NCBI GenBank assembly: GCA_026398275.1
Contig: JAPLTF010000017.1
Location: 100,846-164,845 of the forward strand
Length of the DNA: 64,000 nt
Reading direction: 5' to 3'
Origin: Verrucomicrobiota bacterium
Lineage (GTDB): Bacteria > Verrucomicrobiota > Verrucomicrobiia > Chthoniobacterales > Terrimicrobiaceae
Shown here: positions 55,403 to 64,000 of the stretch, one piece after another
Layout of the letters: each line of letters opens with the position of its first letter
How positions within the stretch are numbered: position 1 is the first letter of the stretch
Made by a program: the position numbers and the translations under genes
Notes under the pieces: generated by a model
Seen by the model: the letters and a program-made list of their open reading frames with translations, nothing else
Databases searched by the model: none
Told to the model about the DNA's origin: nothing

Positions 55403-55951
55403 CTACCCGATCGCCCGCTCCACCTGCCACTCGTTGAGGAGGAGGTGCGGCTGGCCGGGATGGGAAGGCTGGAGGAAGAACACGAACGGCTTGCCGCCGG
55501 GCTGCCATCCGAGAATCTGGCGGTCCTTGTCGGAAAGCGTGAAATACGTCGACGGGATTTCGGCCGGGACGGACTTCTTTGTCGGCTTGGAAGATTTCCC
55601 AGCCGGGGCCGGGGCCTGTGACTGCTCGGATTTCCAGGAACCGACCGGCCCATTGAGCGCGAGGATCGAGGACATCTCCGCCGGGGAAAATCCCGTCTTG
55701 GGACCTTTCGTGCGGACGACGGCCAGATACCTCGCTACATCATCGAAGAACCCGACAATAATGTCATTGCCGGCCTGCGGGTAGGTGTAGGCCTTTTCGC
55801 CTTGAGCGGTCATGCCCAGGAGCCCGCGCGCCATGACGGGCTTGCCAAGCAGCGCGTCCACCGCCTGCTTGCTGGAACCGAGAACAGCCGGAGCGGCGGA
55901 CGGAGCCGGAGCCCCGCCCGCATCAGGGGTCTTAGTAGGCGGCTTGGGCAC
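55403..55951 (-). CDS. Conserved hypothetical protein downstream of ilvC
   Basis: 182 aa, with a Pro/Ala-rich start ([21 protein letters not shown]), a central domain ([36 protein letters not shown]) and a Lys/Ala/Pro linker before a C-terminal part ending [14 protein letters not shown]. There is no signal peptide. It overlaps the end of ilvC by 20 bp, so it is translationally coupled. Function unknown. Confidence 0.75.
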   Translation of the reverse strand: MPKPPTKTPDAGGAPAPSAAPAVLGSSKQAVDALLGKPVMARGLLGMTAQGEKAYTYPQAGNDIIVGFFDDVARYLAVVRTKGPKTGFSPAEMSSILALNGPVGSWKSEQSQAPAPAGKSSKPTKKSVPAEIPSTYFTLSDKDRQILGWQPGGKPFVFFLQPSHPGQPHLLLNEWQVERAIG

Positions 55952-56957
55952 CTTTCAGATTTTTCTTTTTGATCCAGGGCATCAGCGAGCGGAGGCGCGC
56001 GCCGGTTTTCTCGATCGGATGCTGCTCGCCTTTTTTGAGGAGCGCGTTGTAGCGCTTGTAGCCGCCCTGGAATTCCTTGACCCATTCCTTGGCAAACTTC
56101 CCGCTCTGGATGTCCTTGAGCGCCGCTTTCATGCGGAGCTTCACGCCGGCATCAATGATCTTCGGTCCGACAAGCACGTCGCCCCACTTGGCGGTCTCGC
56201 TGATCGAGAACCGCATGCCTGCGATGCCGGACTCGTTCATCAGGTCGACGATCAATTTCAGCTCATGCAGGCACTCGAAGTAGGCCATCTCGGGCGAGTA
56301 GCCGGCTTCCACAAGAGTTTCGTAGCCCGCTTGGACGAGAGCTGAAGCTCCGCCGCAGAGCACGGTCTGTTCGCCGAAGAGATCGGTCTCGGTCTCTTCC
56401 TTGAACGTGGTCTCGATGACCCCGCCGCGCGTTCCGCCGACGCCTTTGGCCCATGCGAGCGCGAGCTTTTTCGCGTCCTTGCCGGGGTTCTGATAAACCG
56501 CGATCAGGGCCGGCACGCCTTTGCCCTCGGTGAACTGGCGGCGCACGATGTGGCCGGGGCCCTTCGGGGCGACCATGATGACGTTCACGTTTTTCGGCGG
56601 AACGATCGTCTTGAAATGAATGCTGAACCCGTGGCTGAAGAGCAGCGTCTTGCCGGCCTTGAGGTTCGGCGCGATGTCCTTCAGATACGCGGCGGGCTGC
56701 TTGGTGTCGGGGATGCCGACGAAGATGACATCCGCGCGGCGGACGGCTTCCGCGGTATCGTAGACCTCGAAGCCGTATTTTTTCGCGACGGCGCGGCTTT
56801 TGGATTTCGGATAGAGGCCGATGATCACTTTGGCGCCGCTGTCCTTGAGGTTGAGCGCATGGGCATGGCCCTGGGATCCGAATCCCAGAACGGCAAGGGT
56901 TTTGCCCTTGAACACTTTGAGGTCGGCGTCTTTGTCGGTATATATCTTGGCTGGCAT
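55932..56957 (-). CDS. ilvC: Ketol-acid reductoisomerase
   Basis: 341 aa (class I size). Rossmann motif [17 protein letters not shown], phosphate-binding region [26 protein letters not shown], the metal-binding part [12 protein letters not shown] and [17 protein letters not shown]. It converts acetolactate to dihydroxy-isovalerate with NADPH and Mg2+. It follows ilvN by 22 bp. Confidence 0.97.
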   Translation of the reverse strand: MPAKIYTDKDADLKVFKGKTLAVLGFGSQGHAHALNLKDSGAKVIIGLYPKSKSRAVAKKYGFEVYDTAEAVRRADVIFVGIPDTKQPAAYLKDIAPNLKAGKTLLFSHGFSIHFKTIVPPKNVNVIMVAPKGPGHIVRRQFTEGKGVPALIAVYQNPGKDAKKLALAWAKGVGGTRGGVIETTFKEETETDLFGEQTVLCGGASALVQAGYETLVEAGYSPEMAYFECLHELKLIVDLMNESGIAGMRFSISETAKWGDVLVGPKIIDAGVKLRMKAALKDIQSGKFAKEWVKEFQGGYKRYNALLKKGEQHPIEKTGARLRSLMPWIKKKNLKGAQAAY

Positions 56958-56979
56958 AGTTTTTGTTGGGTTGGAGAAA

Positions 56980-57456
56980 TTAGCTCACGCGGGAGAGGGC
57001 GACTTTCCCGGTGCGGGTGAGGTCGCTGACCCCGAACGTTTCCATGAGGGTGAGGAACTTGCTGATCTTGCCCTCGGTGCCGGTGATCTCGATCGCCAGC
57101 TTGTTCGGCTGCACGTCGATGATCTTCGCCCGGAAAATGTCGCAGATCTGCATCACCTCGGCGCGGTTTTTGGAATTCGCATTCACGCGGAGAAGCACGA
57201 GTTCGCGGTCCACGTATTCCTCGTCGCGGAAATCCTGCACGTCGATCACGTCGATCAGCTTTTCGAGTTGCTTGGTGACCTGCTCGAGCACCTTGTCGTC
57301 GCCGCGGACAACGATCGTCATGCGGGATGCCGAGGCATCGAGCGTCGGCCCGACATTCAGCGTGTCGATATTGAAGCCGCGACCGCTGAACATGCCGGCC
57401 ACGCGGGTCAGCACGCCGAATTTGTTTTCAACAAGGATCGAGATGGTATGTCGCAT
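56980..57456 (-). CDS. ilvN: Acetolactate synthase small subunit
   Basis: 158 aa. An N-terminal ACT domain ([23 protein letters not shown] would be the full stretch; the key part is [15 protein letters not shown]) that binds the feedback inhibitor valine, a linker with [16 protein letters not shown], and the C-terminal ACT-like half ([20 protein letters not shown]). It activates and regulates the IlvB catalytic subunit. No ilvB is in view; the pair ilvN-ilvC and a hypothetical gene form the operon. Confidence 0.95.
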   Translation of the reverse strand: MRHTISILVENKFGVLTRVAGMFSGRGFNIDTLNVGPTLDASASRMTIVVRGDDKVLEQVTKQLEKLIDVIDVQDFRDEEYVDRELVLLRVNANSKNRAEVMQICDIFRAKIIDVQPNKLAIEITGTEGKISKFLTLMETFGVSDLTRTGKVALSRVS

Positions 57457-57570
57457 GAATGGAAAGAACCAATGACCCTGCCCGAGCCTGCAACGGGAGT
57501 CAATGGTTTCCATGAAAATGTCGCCAGTTTCCATTCGACTCAGGAGGGCTGGATATCGGAGAATGCGCGG

Positions 57571-58965
57571 ATGAAGATCCTGATGGCTGCCAGCGAGATG
57601 ACGCCTTTTGCGCGGACCGGCGAGTTTGCCGACGAGATGCTGGCGCTGGCGGCGCACCTGAGCGAGGCCGGGCACGATGTGACCGTGGCCCTGCCGTATT
57701 ACCGCTGCATCCGCGAGGACAAGTCGGTCAAGGCCAGGCGCACGAAAATGAAGTTTCCCGTTCCGGTCGGCCCGGCGAAGCTTCCGGCGGATGTCTTCGA
57801 GGCGGCGGCACCGGGCGGAGTGAAGGCCCTCTTCGTGGTCCGCGACGAATTTTTCGACCGCACCGGGCTTTATGGCGCGGATGACCGCGACTACCAGGAC
57901 AACTCCGCGCGCTTCATCTTCTTCACCAAATGCGTGCTCGAACTGGCCAAAAAGCTCGGCCCGGATGTCGTGCATGTCCACGGGTGGCAGACGGCGCTGC
58001 TGCCGGTGTTTGCGAAGGACCAGCGCCTGCCGACGGTGACCGTGCTCACGCCGCACGGGCTCGAATACCAGGGGAATTTCTGGAGCTACGACTTCGGGCT
58101 CACCAACCTGCCGGGAGAATATTTCTCCGCCCGCGGGCTCGAATTTTTCGGGAGCATGAACTGCCTGAAGGCCGGGATTTTGTTCGCCGACGCCGTCGTC
58201 CTGCCTGGACGCCGTTATGTGGCGGAGATGCAGACCCCGGAGTTCGGATGCGGCCTGGAAAGCGTGCTGCGGGAGCAGAGCTACAAGCTCGAAGGCATTC
58301 CGGACGGCCTGAAGGATTCCGCCTGGCCGGTCTTCCCCCCGGCGGAAAAGCCCGCGGCGCGGGATGAGCTGAGCCAGCGCGCCGGTCTGCTGTCGGGCGG
58401 GCGCATCTTTCTTGCGGACTCCTCGGCCACGCATGGCGCGGGGATCGGGCTTCTGCTCGAAGCGCTTGATCGCCTGCCCTCCGAGGATGTCCGGGTTCTG
58501 CTGCTGGGGCCGGTCGGGCCTGAGCACCGGCAGGCGCTGGAGATCGCTTTGAGGCAGCATGCCGGCCGGTTCGCCAACCTTCCCGAGGTGGACGCACCGC
58601 TTTTCCACCTGGCCCTCTCGGGCTCGGAATTTCTCATCCTTCCCGGCCCGGTCGAACCCGGCGGCGAACTGCTCATGCTCGCGCTCAGGAACGGCGTCCT
58701 CCCGATCGCCGCGCACTGCGGCGGGCTCAGGCAGTTTGTAAAGGACTTTGACCCGGTCACCAGCGAGGGCAACGGATTCGTGTTCTACAAAGATTCTGTC
58801 GAGGCCATCGGCGACGCGATCGGCCGCGCCACCCGGACCCCGGATCTGGCGCATCTGGTCGGGGCCGCTCGCTCAGCGGATTTCTCCTGGGCATCCGCCG
58901 CCAGGCACCACCTGGCACTCTACAGCCGGCTCCTCGCCGCCAGCGGCAGGCCTGTCGCCGCCTGA
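57571..58965 (+). CDS. Glycogen synthase-like GT5 protein with altered active site
   Basis: 464 aa. The N-terminal GT5 domain is recognisable (MKILMAASEMTPFARTGEFA, VVHVHGWQTALLPVFAKDQ, TVLTPHGLEYQGNFWSYDFG). The ADP-glucose loop KTGGLAD is RTGEFAD here, so the Lys and one Gly are changed. The C-terminal domain keeps a Glu (VEPGGELLML) but not the EPCGLTQ consensus. The protein may be a divergent synthase using another donor or an inactive regulator. It is divergent from ilvN. Confidence 0.75.
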   Translation: MKILMAASEMTPFARTGEFADEMLALAAHLSEAGHDVTVALPYYRCIREDKSVKARRTKMKFPVPVGPAKLPADVFEAAAPGGVKALFVVRDEFFDRTGLYGADDRDYQDNSARFIFFTKCVLELAKKLGPDVVHVHGWQTALLPVFAKDQRLPTVTVLTPHGLEYQGNFWSYDFGLTNLPGEYFSARGLEFFGSMNCLKAGILFADAVVLPGRRYVAEMQTPEFGCGLESVLREQSYKLEGIPDGLKDSAWPVFPPAEKPAARDELSQRAGLLSGGRIFLADSSATHGAGIGLLLEALDRLPSEDVRVLLLGPVGPEHRQALEIALRQHAGRFANLPEVDAPLFHLALSGSEFLILPGPVEPGGELLMLALRNGVLPIAAHCGGLRQFVKDFDPVTSEGNGFVFYKDSVEAIGDAIGRATRTPDLAHLVGAARSADFSWASAARHHLALYSRLLAASGRPVAA

Positions 58966-58978
58966 TTTTCACCGACCG

Positions 58979-60343
58979 ATGCTTCCGGAAATCCTGACCG
59001 AAATTCCCGGTCCGCACTCACGGGCGCTGATGGAAAAGCTCTCCCGCTTCGAGTCGCAGAACGTGACGTTCTTCAGCGGAGACTTCCCGGTTTTCTGGGA
59101 CCGGGCGTTCGGGTCCAACGTTTGGGATGCGGACGGCAACCGGTATCTGGACATGACCTCCGGGTTCGGGGTCTGCGGGCTCGGGCACGGGGCGACCTCG
59201 GAGGCCATGATCGCGCAGGCGTCGCGCCTCGTGCACGGTCTCGGCGACGTGCACCCCTCGCCGCTCAAGGCCTCGCTCTGCGGGGCGATCAGCCGGATCA
59301 CATTCGAGCGGTGGCGCGAGGGACCGGCAAAAACAATCCTGTGCAACTCCGGCTCCGACGCCGTCGAGGCCGCGCTGAAGACGGCGCTCCTGCACAGCGG
59401 GAAGCCCGGCGTCATCAGCTTCGCCGGGGGATACCACGGCCTCGGGCATGGCGCGCTTGAGACCTGCGGCATGCCGTTTTTCCGCGATCCCTTTGCGGGC
59501 CAGCTCGCGCGGTTCGGCGTCCGCCTGCCCTACCCCTATTGCTGCCGCTGCCCGTTCGGCCGCACCGAAGGCTTCCGGCTCGAGGGCCGGGAATTTCCCA
59601 ACTGCTCGTCCTCGTGCCTGGAGGCGCTTCACGAGCAGCTGGAAAAAACGATCCGGCACCGCGAGATCGGCTGCATCCTCGTCGAGCCGGTCCAGGGAAG
59701 GGGCGGCGACATCGTGCCTCCGAAGGATTTTCTCCCGCTGCTGCGGCAGGTTTGCGACGAGCATAAAATCCTGCTCATCGCCGACGAAATCTACACCGGC
59801 TTCCACCGCACCGGACGCTTCTTCGCCTGCGAGCACTCGGGCGTTGTCCCCGACATCATCTGCCTCGGCAAGGGGCTGACCGGCGGGTTCCCGCTCTCCG
59901 CCTGCACAGGCAAATCCCACGTGATGGACGCCTGGCCGCGCTCGGGAGGAGAGGCTCTGCACACGAGCACATTTCTCGGGCACCCCGTCGGCTGCGCGAT
60001 GGCGCTCGCCTCGATTGTGGAACACGAGAAGCCCGGCACCGCCGTGCGCGCAAGGAATGCGGGCAGCCTGCTGCGCGAGGCCCTGTCCGGGCTCAAAGGC
60101 GGGCACCTCCGCGGGCTCGGAGCCATGCTCGGATTCGAGCTCCTGACCCCGGATGGCTCGCCGGACACTGCCACGGCCTCGCACGTCGTGGTGAACGCGC
60201 TCAAGGCCGGACTGGTCGTGCTCGGCGGCGGCCCGGACGGAAATGTCCTCTCCTTCACCCCGACATTCGACCTCAGCGCCGAAGAGGCGGAGTGGACGGG
60301 CACGCTCCTGGCGAGGCTTCTCGCAGGCCGCCGGAAGGTCTGA
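58979..60343 (+). CDS. Class III aminotransferase
   Basis: 454 aa. PLP fold with NSGSDAVEAALKTALL, YHGLGHGALETCG, LIADEIYTGFHRTG (the Asp that binds the PLP ring N) and ICLGKGLTGGFPLSACTG (catalytic Lys). It has an unusual Cys-rich insert YPYCCRCPFGRTEGF followed by NCSSSCLEAL. It lies 13 bp after the GlgA-like gene and 82 bp before the pot genes. Class III enzymes include putrescine, GABA and glutamate-1-semialdehyde transaminases; the neighbourhood suggests polyamine or GABA use, as an inference. Confidence 0.88.
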   Translation: MLPEILTEIPGPHSRALMEKLSRFESQNVTFFSGDFPVFWDRAFGSNVWDADGNRYLDMTSGFGVCGLGHGATSEAMIAQASRLVHGLGDVHPSPLKASLCGAISRITFERWREGPAKTILCNSGSDAVEAALKTALLHSGKPGVISFAGGYHGLGHGALETCGMPFFRDPFAGQLARFGVRLPYPYCCRCPFGRTEGFRLEGREFPNCSSSCLEALHEQLEKTIRHREIGCILVEPVQGRGGDIVPPKDFLPLLRQVCDEHKILLIADEIYTGFHRTGRFFACEHSGVVPDIICLGKGLTGGFPLSACTGKSHVMDAWPRSGGEALHTSTFLGHPVGCAMALASIVEHEKPGTAVRARNAGSLLREALSGLKGGHLRGLGAMLGFELLTPDGSPDTATASHVVVNALKAGLVVLGGGPDGNVLSFTPTFDLSAEEAEWTGTLLARLLAGRRKV

Positions 60344-60425
60344 GCCCTTGCGACTTTTGACGCGGTTTCTGTCCAGGTGAGGCCATGGACTGGACGCGCG
60401 GCATGGATGTTGCTACATTCGATCC

Positions 60426-61271
60426 ATGTCGGCGTTCGCTTCGTCGTTTTTTCCGTTCAAGCTTCGCGAGGTGAGACGCCTGCTGAGCGGCACGCGGATC
60501 CAGAGCGGATTTTTCGGGCTCTGGACGGCGGTGGTGTTTGCGTTTCTCTACATCCCGATCCTCCTGCTGGTGATTTTTTCGTTCAATGCCTCGAAGCTGA
60601 ACATCCGCTGGGAGGGATTCACGATGCAGTGGTATTCGGCGCTGCTCTCGAACAAGCCCATCGTGGCGGCATTTCAGAACAGCCTGGTTGTCGCCTGCGT
60701 GACCACGGTTCTCGCGACGGCGCTCGGGACGATCGGCGCCTGGATGCTCTACCGCTACAGGTTCCCATTCCAGCGGGCGATCGGGCTCCTGATCTTTGTC
60801 CCGATGGTCATGCCCGAGGTCCTGATGGGCGTGAGCCTGCTCGTGCTTTTCGTGCAGCTGCTGAACATCCCGCTCGGCTTCACGACGCTGATCATCTCGC
60901 ACACGACGTTTTGTTTCCCGTTCGTGCTGGTCGGCGTCCAGGCCCGCCTGCAGGGGATCGACCCGTTCCTCGAGGAGGCGGCGATGGACCTCGGGGCAAC
61001 TCCGGTCCAGGCGTTCTGGAAAGTGATCGTTCCCTACCTGATGCCGGCCATCATCTCCGGCGCGCTCATGTCGTTCACGCTCTCGCTCGACGAATACATC
61101 GTCAGCGCCTTTTTGACCGGCGCGCAGACCCAGACGCTTCCGCTGAAAGTATTCGGAATGGCGAAGGTGGGGCTGAACCCGCAGCTCAACGCGTTGAGCG
61201 CGCTTTTTATTCTCGGGACAATCGTCATTGTTCTTCTCAGTCAGTTGATCAGCAGCAAAAAAACCACATGA
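60426..61271 (+). CDS. potC: Spermidine/putrescine ABC permease PotC-like
   Basis: 281 aa with six membrane helices. The EAA-loop is EEAAMDLGATPVQAFWKVIVPYLMPAI in part (key part MDLGATPVQAFWKVIVP). It ends in a run of SKKTT. It overlaps the next gene by ATGA. The order here is potC-potD-potB, different from the E. coli potABCD order. Confidence 0.9.
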   Translation: MSAFASSFFPFKLREVRRLLSGTRIQSGFFGLWTAVVFAFLYIPILLLVIFSFNASKLNIRWEGFTMQWYSALLSNKPIVAAFQNSLVVACVTTVLATALGTIGAWMLYRYRFPFQRAIGLLIFVPMVMPEVLMGVSLLVLFVQLLNIPLGFTTLIISHTTFCFPFVLVGVQARLQGIDPFLEEAAMDLGATPVQAFWKVIVPYLMPAIISGALMSFTLSLDEYIVSAFLTGAQTQTLPLKVFGMAKVGLNPQLNALSALFILGTIVIVLLSQLISSKKTT

Positions 61272-62371
61272 AAAACCACATCACCCTGATGGCCGCACTG
61301 GCAGCGCTCGCGCTTGCCGGATGCGGGAAACCCCCTGCGGCAACCAGCTCGTCCGGGCCGAAAGTCGAATCGAAGCCTGCGGCTGCGGCGGAGCCGAAAG
61401 CGCCCGGAAGCGACAAGCTCAACGTCTTCTGCTGGTCGGAATACATCCCGCAGTCCGTCATCGACCAGTTCACGAAGGAGACCGGCATCAAGGTCTCGGT
61501 CGAGAACTACGCATCGAACGAGGAGATGCTCGCGAAGCTCATGGCCGGCGGCGGGAGCTACGACATCATCCAGCCGAGCGAGTATGTCGTCGGCGCGCTC
61601 GTGAAGGAGGGCCTCCTCCATCCGCTCGATCCGGCGAAGGTTCCCAACCTCAAAAATATCGCCCCGCAGTTCCTGAACCTGCCGTTTGATCCGGGCAACA
61701 AATTCAGCGTGCCCTTCATGGCCGGAACGGTCGGCATCGTCGTGAACACGGACCTCGTGAAGGACGACATCAAGGGATTCACCGATGTCTTCCAGGACAA
61801 ATACAAGCAGAACATCGTGGTGCTCGATGATGCCAGGGAAATTGTGACGTGGGGATTTTTCACCGAGGGCGTGCCGATCAACCAGGTCACCGACGAGAAC
61901 CTGGCGAAAGTGAAGCCGCTCGTTTCCAAATGGCTGCCACTGGTGAAGGTCTATGATTCCGACAGCCCGAAAACCGCATTGCTGAACGGGGATGTGGCGA
62001 TCGGCGTGGTGTGGGGCGGAGAAGGGGCGATCCTTCTGAACGAGGACAAGAAGTTCAAATGGGTGCTGCCCTCGGAGGGGACGCACCTGTTCATCGACAG
62101 CCTCGCCATTCCGAAGGCCTCCCAGAACGTCGCAAACGCGGAGGCGTTCATGAACTTCATCCTGCGCCCGGATGTCAGCAAGCAGATCTCCGACGCATTC
62201 CCGTATCTCAACCCGAACCTCGCCGCACGCGAGCTCCTCACCGCAGAACAGCGCGCCAACAAGGCCAGCTTCCCGCCCGATGAGGACATCAAGAAAATGC
62301 AGATGTTCGAGGACATCGGGCAGCAGGCCTCGAAGATCGACGAGATGGTCACCTCGCTGAAGGTCCAGTAA
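61268..62371 (+). CDS. potD: Polyamine-binding lipoprotein PotD-like
   Basis: 367 aa. Lipobox LALAGC at about residue 19, Ala/Pro/Lys-rich linker to about 50, then the PotD fold: LNVFCWSEYIPQSVIDQFTK, YDIIQPSEYVVGALVKEGLL and GVVWGGEGAILL. The lipid anchor replaces the free periplasmic form of E. coli. It binds putrescine or spermidine and presents it to PotBC. Overlaps both neighbours. Confidence 0.92.
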   Translation: MKNHITLMAALAALALAGCGKPPAATSSSGPKVESKPAAAAEPKAPGSDKLNVFCWSEYIPQSVIDQFTKETGIKVSVENYASNEEMLAKLMAGGGSYDIIQPSEYVVGALVKEGLLHPLDPAKVPNLKNIAPQFLNLPFDPGNKFSVPFMAGTVGIVVNTDLVKDDIKGFTDVFQDKYKQNIVVLDDAREIVTWGFFTEGVPINQVTDENLAKVKPLVSKWLPLVKVYDSDSPKTALLNGDVAIGVVWGGEGAILLNEDKKFKWVLPSEGTHLFIDSLAIPKASQNVANAEAFMNFILRPDVSKQISDAFPYLNPNLAARELLTAEQRANKASFPPDEDIKKMQMFEDIGQQASKIDEMVTSLKVQ

Positions 62372-63258
62372 TGGCCGGCCTGGCAGCAGCGGCTCCCGTT
62401 GCGGCGGACTCCCGGGGATTCCGCCGCAAGCCCGGCCTTGCGGCCTGGCTGGTTTTGGCGCCGCTGCTGGCCTGGCTGGTCCTGTTCATCGTTGTCCCCA
62501 CGATCATGCTCGTGGTCGTGAGCTTTGCCGAGCGCGACGCCCTCGGGCGGGTCGTCTACCAGTTTTCCTTCGACAACTACGTGAGGGCGTTCAACTGGGT
62601 CTGGCTGAAAGTTCTTTGGGACTCGATCTGGTATGCGTTCCTGACCACGGTGATCTGCATGCTCGTCGGGTATCCGGTCGCCTTTTTTATCGGGCGGGCA
62701 CCGGAGCGCTGGCGCGGGATATTGCTGATGCTGGTGATGGTCCCGTTCTGGACAAGCTTCCTGATCCGCACGTATGCGTGGATCACGATCCTGAGCAAGG
62801 AGGGCCTCGTGAACAGCCTGCTGATGTCCTCGGGCCTGATCTCCGCGCCGATCACGCTGCTCTACACGCCGTTCGCGATCGTGCTCGGCCTGGTTTACAA
62901 CTTTTTGCCGTTCATGATCCTGCCGATCTACACGAGCGTCGAGAAGCTCGACGGGGCGATGATCGAGGCCGCGTATGATCTCGGCGCGAGGCCGATGCGG
63001 GCGTTTGCGCAGGTCATCATTCCTCTCACGAGCCCCGGCATCACCGCCGGTGCCCTCCTGGTTTTCATCCCCTCGATCTGCATGTTTGCCATCACCACCC
63101 TCATGGGCGGCGGCGCGAACCCCACGATCGGCGAGGTGATCTTCAAGCAGTTCACCTCCGGCCGCAACCAGCCCTTCGGGGCCGCGCTCGGGACCCTGCT
63201 GCTCGTCCTTTTCGTCGTCGCCCTCTGGTTCACCCGCAACAGCCGCGAGGAAGAATAG
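62371..63258 (+). CDS. potB: Spermidine/putrescine ABC permease PotB-like
   Basis: 295 aa with six membrane helices. It starts at the base where the potD stop ends (TAATG). The EAA-loop is MIEAAYDLGARPMRAFAQVI and WTSFLIRTYAWITILSKEG is typical of PotB. No PotA ATPase is in the window; upstream or remote ATPase genes must supply it. Confidence 0.92.
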   Translation: MAGLAAAAPVAADSRGFRRKPGLAAWLVLAPLLAWLVLFIVVPTIMLVVVSFAERDALGRVVYQFSFDNYVRAFNWVWLKVLWDSIWYAFLTTVICMLVGYPVAFFIGRAPERWRGILLMLVMVPFWTSFLIRTYAWITILSKEGLVNSLLMSSGLISAPITLLYTPFAIVLGLVYNFLPFMILPIYTSVEKLDGAMIEAAYDLGARPMRAFAQVIIPLTSPGITAGALLVFIPSICMFAITTLMGGGANPTIGEVIFKQFTSGRNQPFGAALGTLLLVLFVVALWFTRNSREEE

Positions 63259-63663
63259 GGAAGCCAGGAAGGAAGTGCGGAAGATTGCTGGGGCCTCATC
63301 ACAGCCGAGGTCAAAGCGCTCCGCGATTCCTACCTGATCGTGAACGAAAACGTGCCAGCCCGGAAAGCCAAGGGCCGGATCTTCATTTCCAAAGCAGTGA
63401 TCATCCTCTGCGCTGCCAAGAAAAGCCGTGACCCCGACCACCTTCAAAACCTCGTCTATGACCAGTTGAAGGGAGTCGATGCCGACACGCTCGCCGACGA
63501 TCTCAGGAACGCGCCCGAATACGTGCCCATCCCCGGCTATGCGTTCGACTGCCACACCCGCAAGGGCAAGGCATCAGGGGCCACGAAAGCACAGTTTTTC
63601 TCCGCAGAGCACGCCGCCCTCCAGCCATTCCAGCCGGGGTTGTTTGATGGGTTGATCGAGTAA
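63259..63663 (+). pseudogene. 5'-truncated relic of an AAA+ ATPase-like gene
   Basis: Directly after the potB stop the same frame reads EDCWGLITAEVKALRDSYLI, then AVIILCAAKKSRDPDHLQNL and PEYVPIPGYAFDCHTRKGKA, ending in FQPGLFDGLIE. The stretch resembles the C-terminal part of a RarA/MgsA-like AAA+ ATPase, but the family call is weak. No ATP-binding half is present; potB ends where it should be. A start codon is at 63340 only. Confidence 0.5.
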
Positions 63664-64000
63664 GGCACGCGGGTTTTGAGGCTTTCGGCACCCACCTATA
63701 CCACCTGGCGACGATCCCGCCCGCCACGAGGCATCCACACAAGATTCGTCTCTTTTGCGGCTGACGAGCAAACGGCTTTCTACGCCTGATAAATGCCGTC
63801 CGAGCCGTCCGAGGGGCGATGGACCGGCCAGGAACATTTCCGGTGCCAACTTCGGGCGACCGCGAAAAATGGTGAAAAATATGGTGTGATTCAGCGCTTC
63901 CACGTCGAGGCACCGGAGCAGGATAAAATTGGGGTGATAACGGATCACTCATCAGCCAAGCCGGACAAGACCGGATCGAGCGCGGCGAGCACCGCGCAAA
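63664..64000. other. End of window without a firm gene
   Basis: 337 bp. A plus-strand frame from the ATG at 63793 stays open to the end of the window (69 codons, containing KNGEKYGVIQRFHVEAPE), but it has no ribosome-binding site and no recognisable family. It may be the start of a gene that continues outside. Confidence 0.3.

Noticed and set aside
56980..58854. Long minus-strand frame continuing upstream of ilvN
   Set aside because: The upstream part is the antisense of the GlgA-like gene; ilvN starts at 57456.
63793..64000. Open frame to the end of the window
   Set aside because: Too short and without recognisable features; noted only as a possible gene start.

Overview
The window is a GC-rich, gene-dense bacterial chromosome segment. 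The gene set points to Verrucomicrobiota or a close relative in the PVC group. This is an inference from several families together: a SWIB-domain protein, a Rho with a long Pro/Ala-rich N-terminus, the three-gene SdhCAB type of succinate dehydrogenase, monomeric isocitrate dehydrogenase, RNase HIII, a stand-alone 4-mercaptohistidine methyltransferase, and a ClpS/DUF2017-like pair. No rRNA or tRNA genes were seen. One structural RNA, RNase P RNA (rnpB), is present on the minus strand.

Layout. 0-1.2 kb: the end of a YdbH-type intermembrane bridge protein, a YnbE-YdbL fusion lipoprotein and a SWIB protein. 1.4-4.1 kb: the feoA-feoB-Cys-rich ferrous iron uptake operon. 4.1-7.9 kb (minus): a Gfo/Idh oxidoreductase, then an HlyD/DUF1656 pair, sufT, an IscU-like scaffold and a rhodanese-like protein. 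7.9-16.4 kb (minus): RNase R, an AsmA-like giant, gltX, a lipoprotein and a U32 peptidase. 16.5-20.2 kb: a DEAD-box helicase, an alcohol dehydrogenase relic and icd. 20.4-25.7 kb (minus): two methyltransferases, alaS and a toxin-antitoxin pair. 25.7-31.6 kb (minus): a Gld-like ABC transporter with two auxiliary proteins, and a radical SAM protein. 32.8-36.5 kb: rho, clpS and neighbours. 36.5-44.4 kb: a truncated tag, mutY, rnhC, rnpB, a cupin, a LarA-like protein, an amidase, truA and ruvX. 44.4-48 kb: maf, an oxidoreductase and a decayed toxin-antitoxin patch. 48-55.2 kb: sdhCAB, a TonB/ExbD/ExbB system and secreted proteins. 55.4-63.7 kb: ilvC-ilvN, a divergent GlgA-like protein, a class III aminotransferase, the potC-potD-potB transporter genes and a gene relic.

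The most striking feature is in alaS. A complete REP-associated tyrosine transposase (RAYT) of the HUH type, bounded by 26-bp inverted repeats that each contain a small hairpin, lies inside the alanyl-tRNA synthetase gene without breaking its reading frame. Hairpins of the same design (7-8 bp stem, TCC or GGA triloop) occur elsewhere: in frame within the RNase R gene, beyond the helicase and beyond rho. This suggests a transposase and its dispersed REP sequences in one window. Other repeat families are seen near 38.9, 39.4, 40.1, 41.9 and 55.2 kb. Some of them supply the ends of genes.

Genes that work together: YdbH/YnbE-YdbL and the AsmA-like protein (probable lipid traffic between membranes); FeoAB (Fe2+ uptake) and SufT/IscU-like/rhodanese (Fe-S assembly); TonB-ExbD-ExbB (energised outer-membrane import); SdhCAB plus Icd (TCA cycle); IlvN-IlvC (branched-chain amino acids); PotCDB (polyamine uptake, with no ATPase gene in view). 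Several broken genes (alcohol dehydrogenase, tag, parD-like, RelE-like, and a relic after potB) show active gene decay between the housekeeping operons.
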